Origin: Clostridium sp. 12(A)
GTDB lineage: Bacteria; Bacillota; Clostridia; Lachnospirales; Lachnospiraceae
Direction of reading: 5' to 3'
DNA length: 64,000 nt
NCBI GenBank assembly: GCA_000526575.1
Contig: JAGI01000002.1
Span: 1,116,001 to 1,180,000, forward strand
How positions within the stretch are numbered: position 1 is the first letter of the stretch; every line of letters begins with the position of its first letter. Positions 7,660 to 15,153 of the stretch are shown piece by piece. A program made the position numbers and the translations under genes. Under the pieces are notes generated by a model. That model did not search any database and was not told the DNA's origin. It was given only the letters and a program-made list of their open reading frames with translations.

Positions 7660-8181
7660 TTAATCTATTATTTTTTCAAATAGTAAGCTATCGGTCCATC
7701 CTTCTTTAGTCATAATATACTGAGTATACTTTCCCACAAATTGAAAACCATTTTTAATCAAAACAATCTGAGAACCTATATTTTGAGGAGAAGTTCCTGC
7801 CTCAATTCGATGTAAATTGTGTACCATTTTGGCCTTGCTAATAATTACTTTGGCAGCTGAAGTTGCATATCCTTTTCCTTGATGTTTTTCACCGATACGA
7901 TATCCTAACTCAGCTTTATTTAAAGGCCCTTTTATAATATCCGTAAGGTTGATTCTGCCAACAACTTCATCCTGTTCATTCGTTATCAAATACATAAAAT
8001 GAACACCCAAATCTTGTTCTTTTACTAAATCTTTTACAATCTCTTCAAACGATACGTAATCGTAATAAGCTTCACTACGGGATAAACCAATAGCTTCAAA
8101 ATAAAGACGATTCTCTACCTCAAAATCAAATAATTTATTTGTATCATCTAAAGACAATAGCTTAACTGAAACCGTTTCCAA
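7660..8181 (-). CDS. GNAT family N-acetyltransferase, RimJ/RimL type
   Basis: Protein of 173 residues of the RimJ/RimL/SpeG branch, acetylating protein N-termini or small amines. Visible are the N-terminal VSVKLLSLDDTNKLFDFEVENR, motif A IGEKHQGKGYATSAAKVII, the helix LHRIEAGTSPQNIGSQIVL and LIKNGFQFVGKYTQ. The start is a TTG codon at 8181 with GGAGG six bases upstream; no in-frame ATG fits. Substrate unknown. Confidence 0.88.
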   Translation of the reverse strand: METVSVKLLSLDDTNKLFDFEVENRLYFEAIGLSRSEAYYDYVSFEEIVKDLVKEQDLGVHFMYLITNEQDEVVGRINLTDIIKGPLNKAELGYRIGEKHQGKGYATSAAKVIISKAKMVHNLHRIEAGTSPQNIGSQIVLIKNGFQFVGKYTQYIMTKEGWTDSLLFEKIID

Positions 8182-8260
8182 TGGGGACCTCCAATTATCT
8201 TTTCAATATTGCTCTATTGACCACAAGTAACATTATAATCCACCAGCATAATACTGAAAG

Positions 8261-8872
8261 TTAGTGTTTTATTTTATGTAGGTTAATATCATACTCCATT
8301 CTTTTAGCTGTCGCAATCGCAATTTCCTTTCCGACAAGTCTATTTAGAAGATAAAAAGACATATCAATTCCGGCTGAAATACCACCAGACGTGATTATAT
8401 TACTTTCATCAACATATTTAACTCCTCGCTGAACCTTTATTTTCGTGTACTCACTTTCTAGTCTATCTATATCCAGCCAGTGTGTGGTTGCTCTTTTCCC
8501 ATCTAATAATCCAGTCTCAGCCAATAAAAATGATCCGGTACACACAGATGCGATAATATCACATTCCTCCGCTCTGATCTTAATCCAATTTTTAAGAATT
8601 TCATTGTGAATTTCTATTTCCTCTGCTCCATACCCACCGGGTATAATTAAAATATCAAAAGAAGGACTATTATTAAAATCAAAATCGGGTTGAACTTTTA
8701 GACCATTTCGGGCGCTGATTAAATCTGTTGTTTGGGCGACAGTCTTTACTGTAAAAGGCTTTTGTTGACAATTTGAATATGAAGCAATTGAAAAAACTTC
8801 AAATGGACCAGCAAAATCCAGAACTTCAACTTCATTAAAAAGAAGTATACCAACGTTCCAATGCTTTTTCAT
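8261..8872 (-). CDS. DJ-1/PfpI family protein
   Basis: Protein of 203 residues of the class I glutamine amidotransferase-like superfamily. The N-terminus VGILLFNEVEVLDFAGPFEVF, the middle DILIIPGGYGAEE and the nucleophile elbow IIASVCTGSFLLAETGLLDGKRATTHW match the GlxA/isonitrile-hydratase-like branch; the elbow Cys (in SVCTGS) is the expected catalytic residue, with His in TTHW. ITSGGISAGIDMSFYLL closes the domain. No AraC DNA-binding domain is attached. ATG at 8872 was chosen behind GGTGGAATAGAT. Reaction (hydratase, deglycase or chaperone) cannot be decided. Confidence 0.88.
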   Translation of the reverse strand: MKKHWNVGILLFNEVEVLDFAGPFEVFSIASYSNCQQKPFTVKTVAQTTDLISARNGLKVQPDFDFNNSPSFDILIIPGGYGAEEIEIHNEILKNWIKIRAEECDIIASVCTGSFLLAETGLLDGKRATTHWLDIDRLESEYTKIKVQRGVKYVDESNIITSGGISAGIDMSFYLLNRLVGKEIAIATAKRMEYDINLHKIKH

Positions 8873-9208
8873 ATCTATTCCACCAATCTCCATGCATATA
8901 ATGAATGCGGTCTGCTATATAAATAATCTTTATGAATAGACTACTACACATTTTGCTAACTATCAATATTTAATTTTCAATGTTCGTATTACGTTAAATT
9001 TCAGTTTAATTGCTTTGTTCAATGTATGGGTTATCATTTATTAAGTAATGACAGCGCTATCAAATACTTTTACCATTTTAATTAATTGACTCTTTCATAC
9101 CAAATAACATGTACTTTCAATTTTCTGGTTTGTTTGACAACATTTTATAGAATGAGTTTTATAGAAAAACGGTATACTAAAATAACACTTGAGAAAAGGA
9201 GGTAAATT
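8873..9208. promoter_or_regulatory. AT-rich intergenic region with a plus-strand promoter candidate
   Basis: About 335 bp of AT-rich DNA between divergent genes. The only recognisable element is TTGACA (9134-9139) and TTTTAT (9157-9162) with a 17-bp spacer, pointing to the small gene at 9209; TATACT at 9173 is an alternative -10. No other gene or RNA seen. Confidence 0.4.
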
Positions 9209-9361
9209 ATGAGCAGAGACAATTCTAAAAAAAGTACTAAAAATCACAAAAAAGAAGATGGTACTTTTCATTCAAAACATATTAATCACAATCCACAAGC
9301 AGAAAGCGCACGTGCCGTATTTGGGCTAAAGACAGATAATTCAAAAGATAAAGAATCTTAG
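9209..9361 (+). CDS. small hydrophilic protein, CPC_1213-like
   Basis: ORF of 50 codons with a strong ribosome binding site, AGGAGGTAAATT before ATG. The product is very hydrophilic, rich in Lys, His, Asn and Ser, and ends its middle part with HINHNPQAESARAVFGL; the HxPQAESARAxFG motif resembles a family of tiny clostridial proteins I remember as CPC_1213, but this is memory only. No membrane segment. It precedes the HMA-like gene by 54 bp and may be in the same transcript, closed by the terminator at 9652. Confidence 0.65.
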   Translation: MSRDNSKKSTKNHKKEDGTFHSKHINHNPQAESARAVFGLKTDNSKDKES

Positions 9362-9415
9362 ACTTTTAATAATATTTTGTAATAATAAATCAAACTGTAA
9401 AGGAGCAATTGTTGT

Positions 9416-9634
9416 ATGAACAGAATCCATTTTGATATATCAGGCATACAGAATTCGGAAATTAAAACTCAGCTCAAAAATGCATTAGATAAAGTTGAAG
9501 GAATTTCCATGGTCAATATTGATGCTGCAAGGGGTTCAATTGAAATTGGATACAATCCATCAACGGATGAAAATTCTATTAGATCTTGTATCGAAAATGT
9601 CGGATGCAATATTTTGAACCAATCAAATGAATAA
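9416..9634 (+). CDS. HMA-fold protein lacking the CXXC metal site
   Basis: Protein of 72 residues with the ferredoxin-like alpha/beta pattern of heavy-metal-associated domains (CopZ family): strand IHFDIS, helix SEIKTQLKNALDKVEGI, strand SMVNIDAARGSIEIGYNP, helix ENSIRSCIENVGCNI. The position of the usual MxCxxC loop reads SGIQNSEI, so both metal-binding cysteines are missing; the only cysteines are C58 and C64 at the C-terminal end. It is therefore unlikely to be an ordinary copper chaperone. Start has AAAGGAGCAATTGTT upstream. Confidence 0.8.
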   Translation: MNRIHFDISGIQNSEIKTQLKNALDKVEGISMVNIDAARGSIEIGYNPSTDENSIRSCIENVGCNILNQSNE

Positions 9635-9651
9635 ATTGAGTTTGTAAAATT

Positions 9652-9686
9652 AGAATAGGGAGATAAATGCCCCTATTCTTTTTTTA
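9652..9686 (+). terminator. intrinsic terminator after the HMA-like gene
   Basis: AGAATAGGG and CCCCTATTCT flank a short loop and are followed by seven T. Confidence 0.85.
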
Positions 9687-9781
9687 CAGTGAACTTAAAT
9701 CGACATTGTATTACTCTAACTGTTCTTTGCCTTTAAACATTACGTCTTTCATTTTTCAACCCACCTCCGCTAAATCCTAAA

Positions 9782-10129
9782 TCAATCGACAAAAATTTCC
9801 TTTACTTTTCGCAACTGTTCTAAAGTATAATTCCTGCTTTTAATCCACGATATATTGCTGATCCACACTGAAAGCCTACTTTTTTCAATGTAATTATTTG
9901 CGTCTGTTCTTGATGGGAAAAGTAATCCTTTATTACCATAATCAATATTTTGAATCAAACCAAAAGGATTGGATTCTTCTGATTCGTACCTATCTCCATT
10001 GCCAATGGTTACATATTTGCGACCTACTGCTTTTACCTTTACTTCTCTGATCTCTGGCTCACGATTTCTGCCTTCATGCATGTTGAGAATAAAAACCGTC
10101 TGACCTACATCAAATTCTTTTACTGTCAA
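9782..10129 (-). CDS. small beta-rich protein of unknown function
   Basis: Protein of 115 residues. The first half (FDVGQTVFILNMHEG, then IREVKVKAVGRKYVTIGNG) has the alternating pattern of a small beta-barrel, and the C-terminus (SVWISNISWIKSRNYTLEQLRKVKEIF) is helical. I recall similar proteins annotated only as beta-barrel domain proteins, often near mobile DNA. The start follows GGAGGGAACAAAAATTGACAGTAAAAG; the annotated ATG-equivalent at 10129 is TTG-like in context, so the first codon is not certain. A gene remnant lies just upstream. Confidence 0.55.
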   Translation of the reverse strand: MTVKEFDVGQTVFILNMHEGRNREPEIREVKVKAVGRKYVTIGNGDRYESEESNPFGLIQNIDYGNKGLLFPSRTDANNYIEKSRLSVWISNISWIKSRNYTLEQLRKVKEIFVD

Positions 10130-10156
10130 TTTTTGTTCCCTCCGTTAAATTCGGGT

Positions 10157-10330
10157 TTAATAGCTAATTGTTCCCTCATTATCATCCGCCTCAACTTCCA
10201 GCGCGTCAGAGTAATAAATATAAATAAAGCCATCTTCTTCCGTCTCGTCTATTTGGGCAATTCCATAAGTTTAGATACTAATTCCTATACTTCCCTTTCC
10301 CCCTCAGACCTGCTCTGTTGGAAGGTTATG
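10157..10330 (-). pseudogene. remnant of an unidentified gene
   Basis: On the minus strand an open stretch of 37 codons (10157-10270) encodes an acidic, coding-like C-terminus (GIAQIDETEEDGFIYIYYSD, then ALEVEADDNEGTISY and a stop) but has no start codon; the frame closes upstream with TAA. A second coding-like stretch in another frame (EGEREV, stop, ELVSKLMEL) lies directly upstream. This looks like the degraded 3' end of a gene, perhaps linked to the small beta-rich gene downstream. The parent family is not recognisable. Confidence 0.4.
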
Positions 10331-10990
10331 TAATACCGAATACGTCGGTTGCAGATTTGAGTATCAGCCCCATCCTTTTCGGTTTTTCATTCTACCATCT
10401 CTGTTCCTACGGTAATCTTGCAATATAGCAACCTATTAATCATTTAGAATCGTGCTATTAAAGAATTGCTTAAACCGCAGATAAAGGAGTAGTTTATTAT
10501 CCAAGTAGATGAATGATAACTCTGACAACTAATCGAAACACATTAGTCATTTCAATAACAAACTGCATATAATGTTTGAGTTAATTCTGATCATATCTCA
10601 ACCGCTGATGCATCTCTCCGCTAACAGTACTTGTAAAATCCCACCATTTTCCATTCACACTTTTTTCACAAGCCGTACAAAGTTTATTTACAACTTCTAC
10701 AAACTTTTTTCATATCTCTCCTCTATACTTAAAACATAAACAAGAGCAACCCCAAAACTTGTTTGAACAAAAAACTTTTTTTCATAACTCGCCGGTGAAA
10801 CCCACATTTCACCGGCTCCTCCCTTTTTATGGGCATTTCTTACTACTTCCTCCATTTCCCATCCTCCCAAAATCAATAGTACTTACAGGTTTTACGCCTC
10901 CCGGACCAAAAAAGGGGTAAAATATAGGGAAATGACCGTTGCAAAGATACACGTTCTATTATAGAATAGGAGACGTGCCTAAAGCATACG
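10331..10990. other. long intergenic region before the phosphofructokinase gene
   Basis: About 660 bp with no large ORF. It holds a possible 52-codon minus-strand ORF (10697-10855) that contains the inverted repeat GCCGGTGAAA/TTTCACCGGC (10791-10816), and nothing else I can name. AGGAG-like GGAGGATATATTAC at its right end is the ribosome binding site of the downstream gene. Confidence 0.4.
10697..10855 (-). CDS. possible small protein, 52 residues
   Basis: ORF with a good ribosome binding site, GGGAGGATGGGAA before ATG. The product has a basic start (MEEVVRNAHKKGGAGEMW), a hydrophobic centre (VQTSFGVALVYVLSI) that could be a short membrane segment, and the charged end EERYEKSL. There is no homologue I recognise. 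An inverted repeat inside the ORF could be a terminator instead, which would argue against it being coding. Confidence 0.25.
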   Translation of the reverse strand: MEEVVRNAHKKGGAGEMWVSPASYEKKFFVQTSFGVALVYVLSIEERYEKSL

Positions 10991-11011
10991 CAAATCTGGA
11001 GGATATATTAC

Positions 11012-12229
11012 ATGAAGAAAAACGCAATCGTAGGACAGTCCGGCGGCCCTACCGCTGTGATTAATGCAAGTCTTTACGGGATAATTAAAGAAGGAATGGC
11101 TCACGATGAAATCGACAGAGTTTACGGCATGATCAACGGCATTGAAGGCTTTATGTCCGGGAATTATATGGATTTATCAAATGACTTGACCGCAGAGGAA
11201 CTGGAGCTGCTAAAATTAACACCTGCTGCTTATTTGGGCTCATGCCGCTATAAGCTTCCGGATGATCTTTCTTCTCCATTTTATCCGGCTCTGTTTGAAA
11301 AGTTCCGGGTTATGGATATCGGATATTTCTTTTACATCGGTGGAAATGATTCCATGGATACGGTGAGCAAGCTTTCCCGCTATGCAGCCCATCATCAGAG
11401 CGACATCCGCTTTATCGGAATCCCCAAAACCATTGATAACGACCTGGTTCTTACAGACCACACTCCTGGATATGGCAGTGCGGCCAAATATGTAGCAGAT
11501 ACCGTTCGTGAAATTGTTTTAGACGCTTCCGTTTACCAGCAGAAATCCGTTACCATTATAGAGCTGATGGGACGTCATGCTGGATGGCTTACTGCAGCCA
11601 GTGCCATGGCAAGAAAGTTTGAAGGTGACAATCCTGTACTTATCTACCTTCCTGAATCAGATTTTAATTTCGAACAGTTCGCATCAGACGTGGATTCTGC
11701 TCTGCAAAAAAGAAGTTCAATTATTATCTGTGTATCAGAAGGACTCTCCGATTCCAACGGTAAATTCATTTGTGAATACGCAGATGAAGCCCGTTTGGAT
11801 ACCTTCGGCCACAAAATGCTAACAGGAAGCGGTAAGATGCTGGAGAACTTTGTCCGGGACCGTTTCGGTGTAAAGGTACGTTCCATAGAGCTGAATGTCA
11901 GCCAAAGATGCAGCGGAATGCTGGCATCTGCTGTTGATATAGAAGAATCTGTTCAAGCAGGGATTAAAGGAGTAAAAACTGCATTAGAGGGTATAACAGG
12001 AATGATGATCGCTTTTAAGCGTACTGCTGATTCCCCTTATACCATGGAATGCGTTACCGTGGATGTAAACGAAGTTTGTAACAAGGAAAAACTATTTCCA
12101 TATGAATGGATTAGTAAAAATGGTACTGATGTTACAGACGACTTTTTGGCCTATGCACTTCCTCTTATTCAGGGTGAGCCTGAGAGAAAGATGGAAGGCG
12201 GCCGTCCGGTCTATTTATATAGAAAATAA
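11012..12229 (+). CDS. pfp: 6-phosphofructokinase, pyrophosphate-type
   Basis: Glycolytic enzyme phosphorylating fructose 6-phosphate to the 1,6-bisphosphate; 405 residues. The N-terminal nucleotide/PPi loop GQSGGPTAVINAS, the GGNDSMDT segment and the substrate signature PKTIDNDL are visible, followed by YGSAAKYVADTV and MGRHAGWLTAAS. ATP-dependent enzymes have GGDGS where this has GGNDS; Asp in that place together with Lys in PKTIDND is the known mark of PPi dependence, so the enzyme is probably PPi-using and reversible. Start ATG lies 7 bases after GGAGG. It is monocistronic, with a terminator after the stop. Confidence 0.9.
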   Translation: MKKNAIVGQSGGPTAVINASLYGIIKEGMAHDEIDRVYGMINGIEGFMSGNYMDLSNDLTAEELELLKLTPAAYLGSCRYKLPDDLSSPFYPALFEKFRVMDIGYFFYIGGNDSMDTVSKLSRYAAHHQSDIRFIGIPKTIDNDLVLTDHTPGYGSAAKYVADTVREIVLDASVYQQKSVTIIELMGRHAGWLTAASAMARKFEGDNPVLIYLPESDFNFEQFASDVDSALQKRSSIIICVSEGLSDSNGKFICEYADEARLDTFGHKMLTGSGKMLENFVRDRFGVKVRSIELNVSQRCSGMLASAVDIEESVQAGIKGVKTALEGITGMMIAFKRTADSPYTMECVTVDVNEVCNKEKLFPYEWISKNGTDVTDDFLAYALPLIQGEPERKMEGGRPVYLYRK

Positions 12230-12244
12230 AATAGTCATGCATTT

Positions 12245-12274
12245 AAAAAGGATAGCTTTCGGGCTATCCTTTTT
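12245..12274 (+). terminator. intrinsic terminator after phosphofructokinase
   Basis: AAAAAGGATAGC, loop TTTCGG, GCTATCCTTTTT. Confidence 0.88.
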
Positions 12275-12411
12275 CCGGTTTCACTCCCAGCTGGAAATGA
12301 AACATTTTTTGTTTATTTGTAATATATTATTGCATTTTTTTACAACATGTCTCATATATTTTATATAAGACCAATTCTATATTAAAAAGCACTTATGGGA
12401 GAAAGTGAACG

Positions 12412-14052
12412 ATGAACGAAGAATATTTTTTAGACCGCATTCCCTGCGGCTTACTGAAGCTAAAAGCCCAGGAGCCTTTTTCAATTTTCTATTGTAACCA
12501 GACGGTCAGGGACTGGTTCTGTCTGCACGCATGTTTAAATGATCTTGTCTGCGAAGCGGATTACGAAGCAATTGTAAATGAAATACAAAGCCACCTTAAA
12601 ACTACGATTAATCGGTTTGTTTTGGAATTCAGAGCCAGAAATGCAGAGACATGCACCTGGCTTTCCATGGATGCCAATTACATCTCAGAGGATGGATTTT
12701 TATACTGTTGTGTTACCGACATGACAGACATAAAAAAGTCCCAGGAACGGCTGCGGCTCAGAGAAGAACAATATCGCCTTGCAACTCAGCATTCCAGTTG
12801 TCTCGTCAGCATCTACGATATTTCTTCCAGAAGCATTTCTCCCACCCCGGAATTTTCAAGGAATTTTCCATTCCCTTATACCCAGTCTCTATCTCCTGAA
12901 TTTCTCATTGAAAATGACATCGTACATAAAGAAAGCATTGAGGATTTTCTACAGTTCTTTCAAACCATGGAAAACGGAGCTGGGGAAGGAAAGTGCATTG
13001 TGCGCTTAAAAACAGGAGGGGATTACCGCTGGTTCTCCACCCGCTATTCCCTTGTATATGGGGAATCACAGTCTCCTGTCCGCAGCATTATATCCTATCA
13101 GGATATCACGGATGAATATGAGAAAGAACTGGCCTATCAACGATGGATGGAATACATGGAAGAGCAGAAAAAAAATTGTATCGGCTACTATGAATACAAT
13201 ATAAAGTTTGACCTGTTTGAGGAAATCATCGGAGAGTTGAAATGCAATATGCCGGATTACGCCTCCAATACGTTTTCTGACATTATGGGATACGTTGCAG
13301 AACATTTTATTTACGAAGAAGACAAGGAAGCGTATCTTAAATTTTTCAACAAAGACCAGTTGCTTCATCATTATTACAGAGGGAACCGTTCTCTCCATAT
13401 GGAGCACCGGAGAGTAAAGCCAGACGGCAGTATCTTCTGGGCCAATGCTACTGTACAGATCGTCTGTGATCCTTATAACGACTCCATTAAGGCATTTATC
13501 CTTATCAAGGATATTGATGACTCCAAACGGGAAGCCATCTCCCTACAGGAACTTTCAGAGCTTGATTCCCTTACGGGGCTGTTAAATCGGGCAACTGCCA
13601 TAAGATCCATACGCCATATACTGAAAAGCTGCCCTACTCATCATATTCTCATTATGCTGGATATAGACCGTTTCAAGCAGTTAAATGACAGCTACGGGCA
13701 TCAGTTTGGTGATAAAGCCCTTCATAGAGCAGCTTCCAGATTAAAGTCCGCCTTAAGACGAGAGGATATATTCGGACGCATGGGAGGAGATGAATTTATT
13801 ATATTGTTAAAGGATGTATCATACAGCATTGACATATATACGAAACTGGAAAATCTCTGCAATTTAATAACAAGTGCCTTGGAACCGGAAATCCATATAT
13901 CGGGGAGTCTTGGAACCGCCGCATTTCCAGAGGATGGAACCAGTTTCGAAGAATTGTATGAAAAAGCGGATATCGCTCTATATCACGCAAAAAAACACGG
14001 CCGCAATCAATATACGGTTTATGAACCTGGTATGAATATGAAAGAGTGCTGA
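12412..14052 (+). CDS. PAS domain-containing diguanylate cyclase
   Basis: Soluble signalling protein of 546 residues that makes cyclic di-GMP. Three PAS/PAC-like modules are suggested by segments near residues 5-105 (ending in FLYCCVTDMTDIKKSQERL), 110-235 (RSIISYQDITDEYEKELAY) and 240-375 (FILIKDIDDSKREAISL). The C-terminal GGDEF domain starts with LDSLTGLLNRATAI, has the metal/substrate segment LIMLDIDRFKQLNDSYGHQFGD, and an intact GGDEF active site. RRED lies exactly five residues before GGDEF, the RxxD inhibitory site, so product feedback is expected. No membrane segment or EAL domain. Start has GGGAGAAAGTGAACG upstream. Confidence 0.92.
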   Translation: MNEEYFLDRIPCGLLKLKAQEPFSIFYCNQTVRDWFCLHACLNDLVCEADYEAIVNEIQSHLKTTINRFVLEFRARNAETCTWLSMDANYISEDGFLYCCVTDMTDIKKSQERLRLREEQYRLATQHSSCLVSIYDISSRSISPTPEFSRNFPFPYTQSLSPEFLIENDIVHKESIEDFLQFFQTMENGAGEGKCIVRLKTGGDYRWFSTRYSLVYGESQSPVRSIISYQDITDEYEKELAYQRWMEYMEEQKKNCIGYYEYNIKFDLFEEIIGELKCNMPDYASNTFSDIMGYVAEHFIYEEDKEAYLKFFNKDQLLHHYYRGNRSLHMEHRRVKPDGSIFWANATVQIVCDPYNDSIKAFILIKDIDDSKREAISLQELSELDSLTGLLNRATAIRSIRHILKSCPTHHILIMLDIDRFKQLNDSYGHQFGDKALHRAASRLKSALRREDIFGRMGGDEFIILLKDVSYSIDIYTKLENLCNLITSALEPEIHISGSLGTAAFPEDGTSFEELYEKADIALYHAKKHGRNQYTVYEPGMNMKEC

Positions 14053-14081
14053 AAACAGAAGTTTTCAGCACTCTTATATTT
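14044..14081 (+). terminator. intrinsic terminator overlapping the end of the diguanylate cyclase gene
   Basis: GAGTGCTGAAAAC, loop AGAA, GTTTTCAGCACTC, then TTATATTT. The stop codon lies within the stem. Confidence 0.8.
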
Positions 14082-14093
14082 AGGAGCATTCAA

Positions 14094-14177
14094 TGCAGAA
14101 GAAGGGACTTGAACCCTCAAGGTATTGCTACCACACGGACCTGAACCGTGCGCGTCTGCCAATTCCGCCACTTCTGC
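14094..14177 (-). tRNA. tRNA-Leu (CAG), copy 1
   Basis: 84 nt on the minus strand. Acceptor GCAGAAG/CTTCTGC, D-arm TTGGCAGACGC, anticodon loop TTCAGGT with anticodon CAG (plus-strand ctg at 14141-14143), long variable arm and GGTTCAAGTCC T-arm. CCA is not encoded. Identical to the copy at 14451-14534. Confidence 0.95.
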
Positions 14178-14282
14178 TCATTAATTGTATAAATTGGAGA
14201 ACCAATTCGTACAATTATATTACTATACTTCCAGCAAATAATCAAGCACTTTTTGTATTTTTAAATGCTCTCTCATAGGGAT

Positions 14283-14318
14283 AAAAAAAGAACCCCTTGT
14301 TAAGGATTCTTTTTATTA
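14283..14318 (-). terminator. intrinsic terminator between tRNA genes
   Basis: AGAACCCCTT-GTT-AAGGATTCT with a T-run in both directions; on the minus strand it follows the tRNA-Leu at 14320-14403. Confidence 0.65.
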
Positions 14319-14319
14319 A

Positions 14320-14403
14320 TGCGGGAGATGGGACTTGAACCCACACGATCATACAACCACAAGATCCTTAGTCTTGCCTGTCTGCCAATTCCAGCACTCC
14401 CGC
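14320..14403 (-). tRNA. tRNA-Leu (AAG), minus-strand copy
   Basis: 84 nt, acceptor GCGGGAG/CTCCCGC, anticodon stem CAAGA/TCTTG and loop CTAAGGA, which puts AAG at positions 34-36. Long variable arm as in all Leu tRNAs. A34 would need TadA-type deamination to inosine to read CUU/CUC(/CUA). The same gene occurs inverted at 14693-14776. Confidence 0.93.
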
Positions 14404-14450
14404 ACGTCATTTTATAAAACCAAACAGCCATGACATTCTGTAAGGTTTCA

Positions 14451-14534
14451 TGCAGAAGAAGGGACTTGAACCCTCAAGGTATTGCTACCACACGGACCTG
14501 AACCGTGCGCGTCTGCCAATTCCGCCACTTCTGC
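14451..14534 (-). tRNA. tRNA-Leu (CAG), copy 2
   Basis: 84 nt, same sequence as the gene at 14094-14177, same strand; anticodon CAG. The two copies flank the minus-strand tRNA-Leu(AAG), which points to local duplication. Confidence 0.95.
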
Positions 14535-14651
14535 ATTTCGTTGTTATCTCTCGCAACAACAATAGCTATTATAGTATACAAGCACTATTATGTCAATATC
14601 TTTTTTCCAATTTTTTTCAAATTGTTTTTTGTATATATTTTTCAAAAAACA

Positions 14652-14680
14652 TTGACAATAATTAAAAAGCATGATAAGAT
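14652..14680 (+). promoter_or_regulatory. sigma-A promoter of tRNA-Leu (AAG), plus-strand copy
   Basis: TTGACA (14652-14657), 17-bp spacer, TAAGAT (14675-14680); transcription would begin a few bases before the tRNA at 14693. Confidence 0.7.
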
Positions 14681-14692
14681 TACTTTCGTTGC

Positions 14693-14776
14693 GCGGGAGT
14701 GCTGGAATTGGCAGACAGGCAAGACTAAGGATCTTGTGGTTGTATGATCGTGTGGGTTCAAGTCCCATCTCCCGCA
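14693..14776 (+). tRNA. tRNA-Leu (AAG), plus-strand copy
   Basis: 84 nt, identical in sequence to the minus-strand gene at 14320-14403 but on the opposite strand, with its own strong promoter. Anticodon AAG. It is followed by tRNA-Asn, which has a separate promoter. Confidence 0.94.
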
Positions 14777-14790
14777 TTTTTATTTTTTTA

Positions 14791-14818
14791 TTGACATATC
14801 TCAATTTTGGGGTATAAT
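14791..14818 (+). promoter_or_regulatory. sigma-A promoter of tRNA-Asn
   Basis: TTGACA (14791-14796), 16-bp spacer, TATAAT (14813-14818), ten bases ahead of the mature tRNA. Confidence 0.75.
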
Positions 14819-14828
14819 AATAAAGTAT

Positions 14829-14901
14829 TCCTCGATAGCTCAGTCGGTAGAGCAAACGGCTGTTAACCGTTGGGTCGTAGGTTCAAGTCCTACTCGGGGA
14901 G
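14829..14901 (+). tRNA. tRNA-Asn (GTT)
   Basis: 73 nt, acceptor TCCTCGA/TCGGGGA with G discriminator, D-arm AGCTCAGTCGGTAGAGC, anticodon loop CTGTTAA with GTT, T-arm GTAGGTTCAAGTCCTAC. CCA not encoded. Confidence 0.96.
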
Positions 14902-14905
14902 TTTT

Positions 14906-14935
14906 AAATCACACCTTTGGTGTGATTTTTTATTT
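14906..14935 (+). terminator. intrinsic terminator after tRNA-Asn
   Basis: AAATCACACC-TTT-GGTGTGATTT followed by TTTATTTT. Confidence 0.85.
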
Positions 14936-14938
14936 TAT

Positions 14939-15005
14939 AAAAGAGCTGCTGTAAAAGAAACTTTGGTGTCGACGACACCATTATTTCTTGTTACAGCAGC
15001 TCTTT
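14939..15005. repeat. long inverted repeat (67-bp nested hairpin)
   Basis: Outer arms AAAGAGCTGCTGTAA-AAGAAA and TTTCTT-G-TTACAGCAGCTCTTT are complementary over 21 bp with a single bulged base; inside them sits a second hairpin, GGTGTC-GAC-GACACC. The whole element lies just after the tRNA-Asn terminator. Such symmetric elements are typical of small palindromic repeats (MITE/REP-like) or a structured RNA; there is no clear U-run for a terminator. Confidence 0.75.
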
Positions 15006-15111
15006 ATAATTTATGACGATTGGTATATTTTCTTTTAATATTGAATAATATTAAACGTACATACCTAACAAGGTAGTACTTAGGTGTTTGCGAGCACCCG
15101 TATTATTGGGC

Positions 15112-15152
15112 GGAAGGTCTCTATCTCCTGTAGATCTTCCGCTTCTTTTTAT
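15112..15152 (+). terminator. hairpin with T-run, plus strand
   Basis: GCGGAAGGTCTC and GATCTTCCGC (with mismatches) are followed by TTCTTTTT. No plus-strand gene precedes it closely, so it may end an unannotated short transcript or act on the convergent side of the gene at 15154. Confidence 0.5.
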
Positions 15153-15153
15153 A

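Noticed and set aside
1427-8893. A defence island or biosynthetic cluster built around the GNAT genes
   Set aside because: The genes are unrelated single-domain enzymes without shared operon structure, nuclease or synthase partners.
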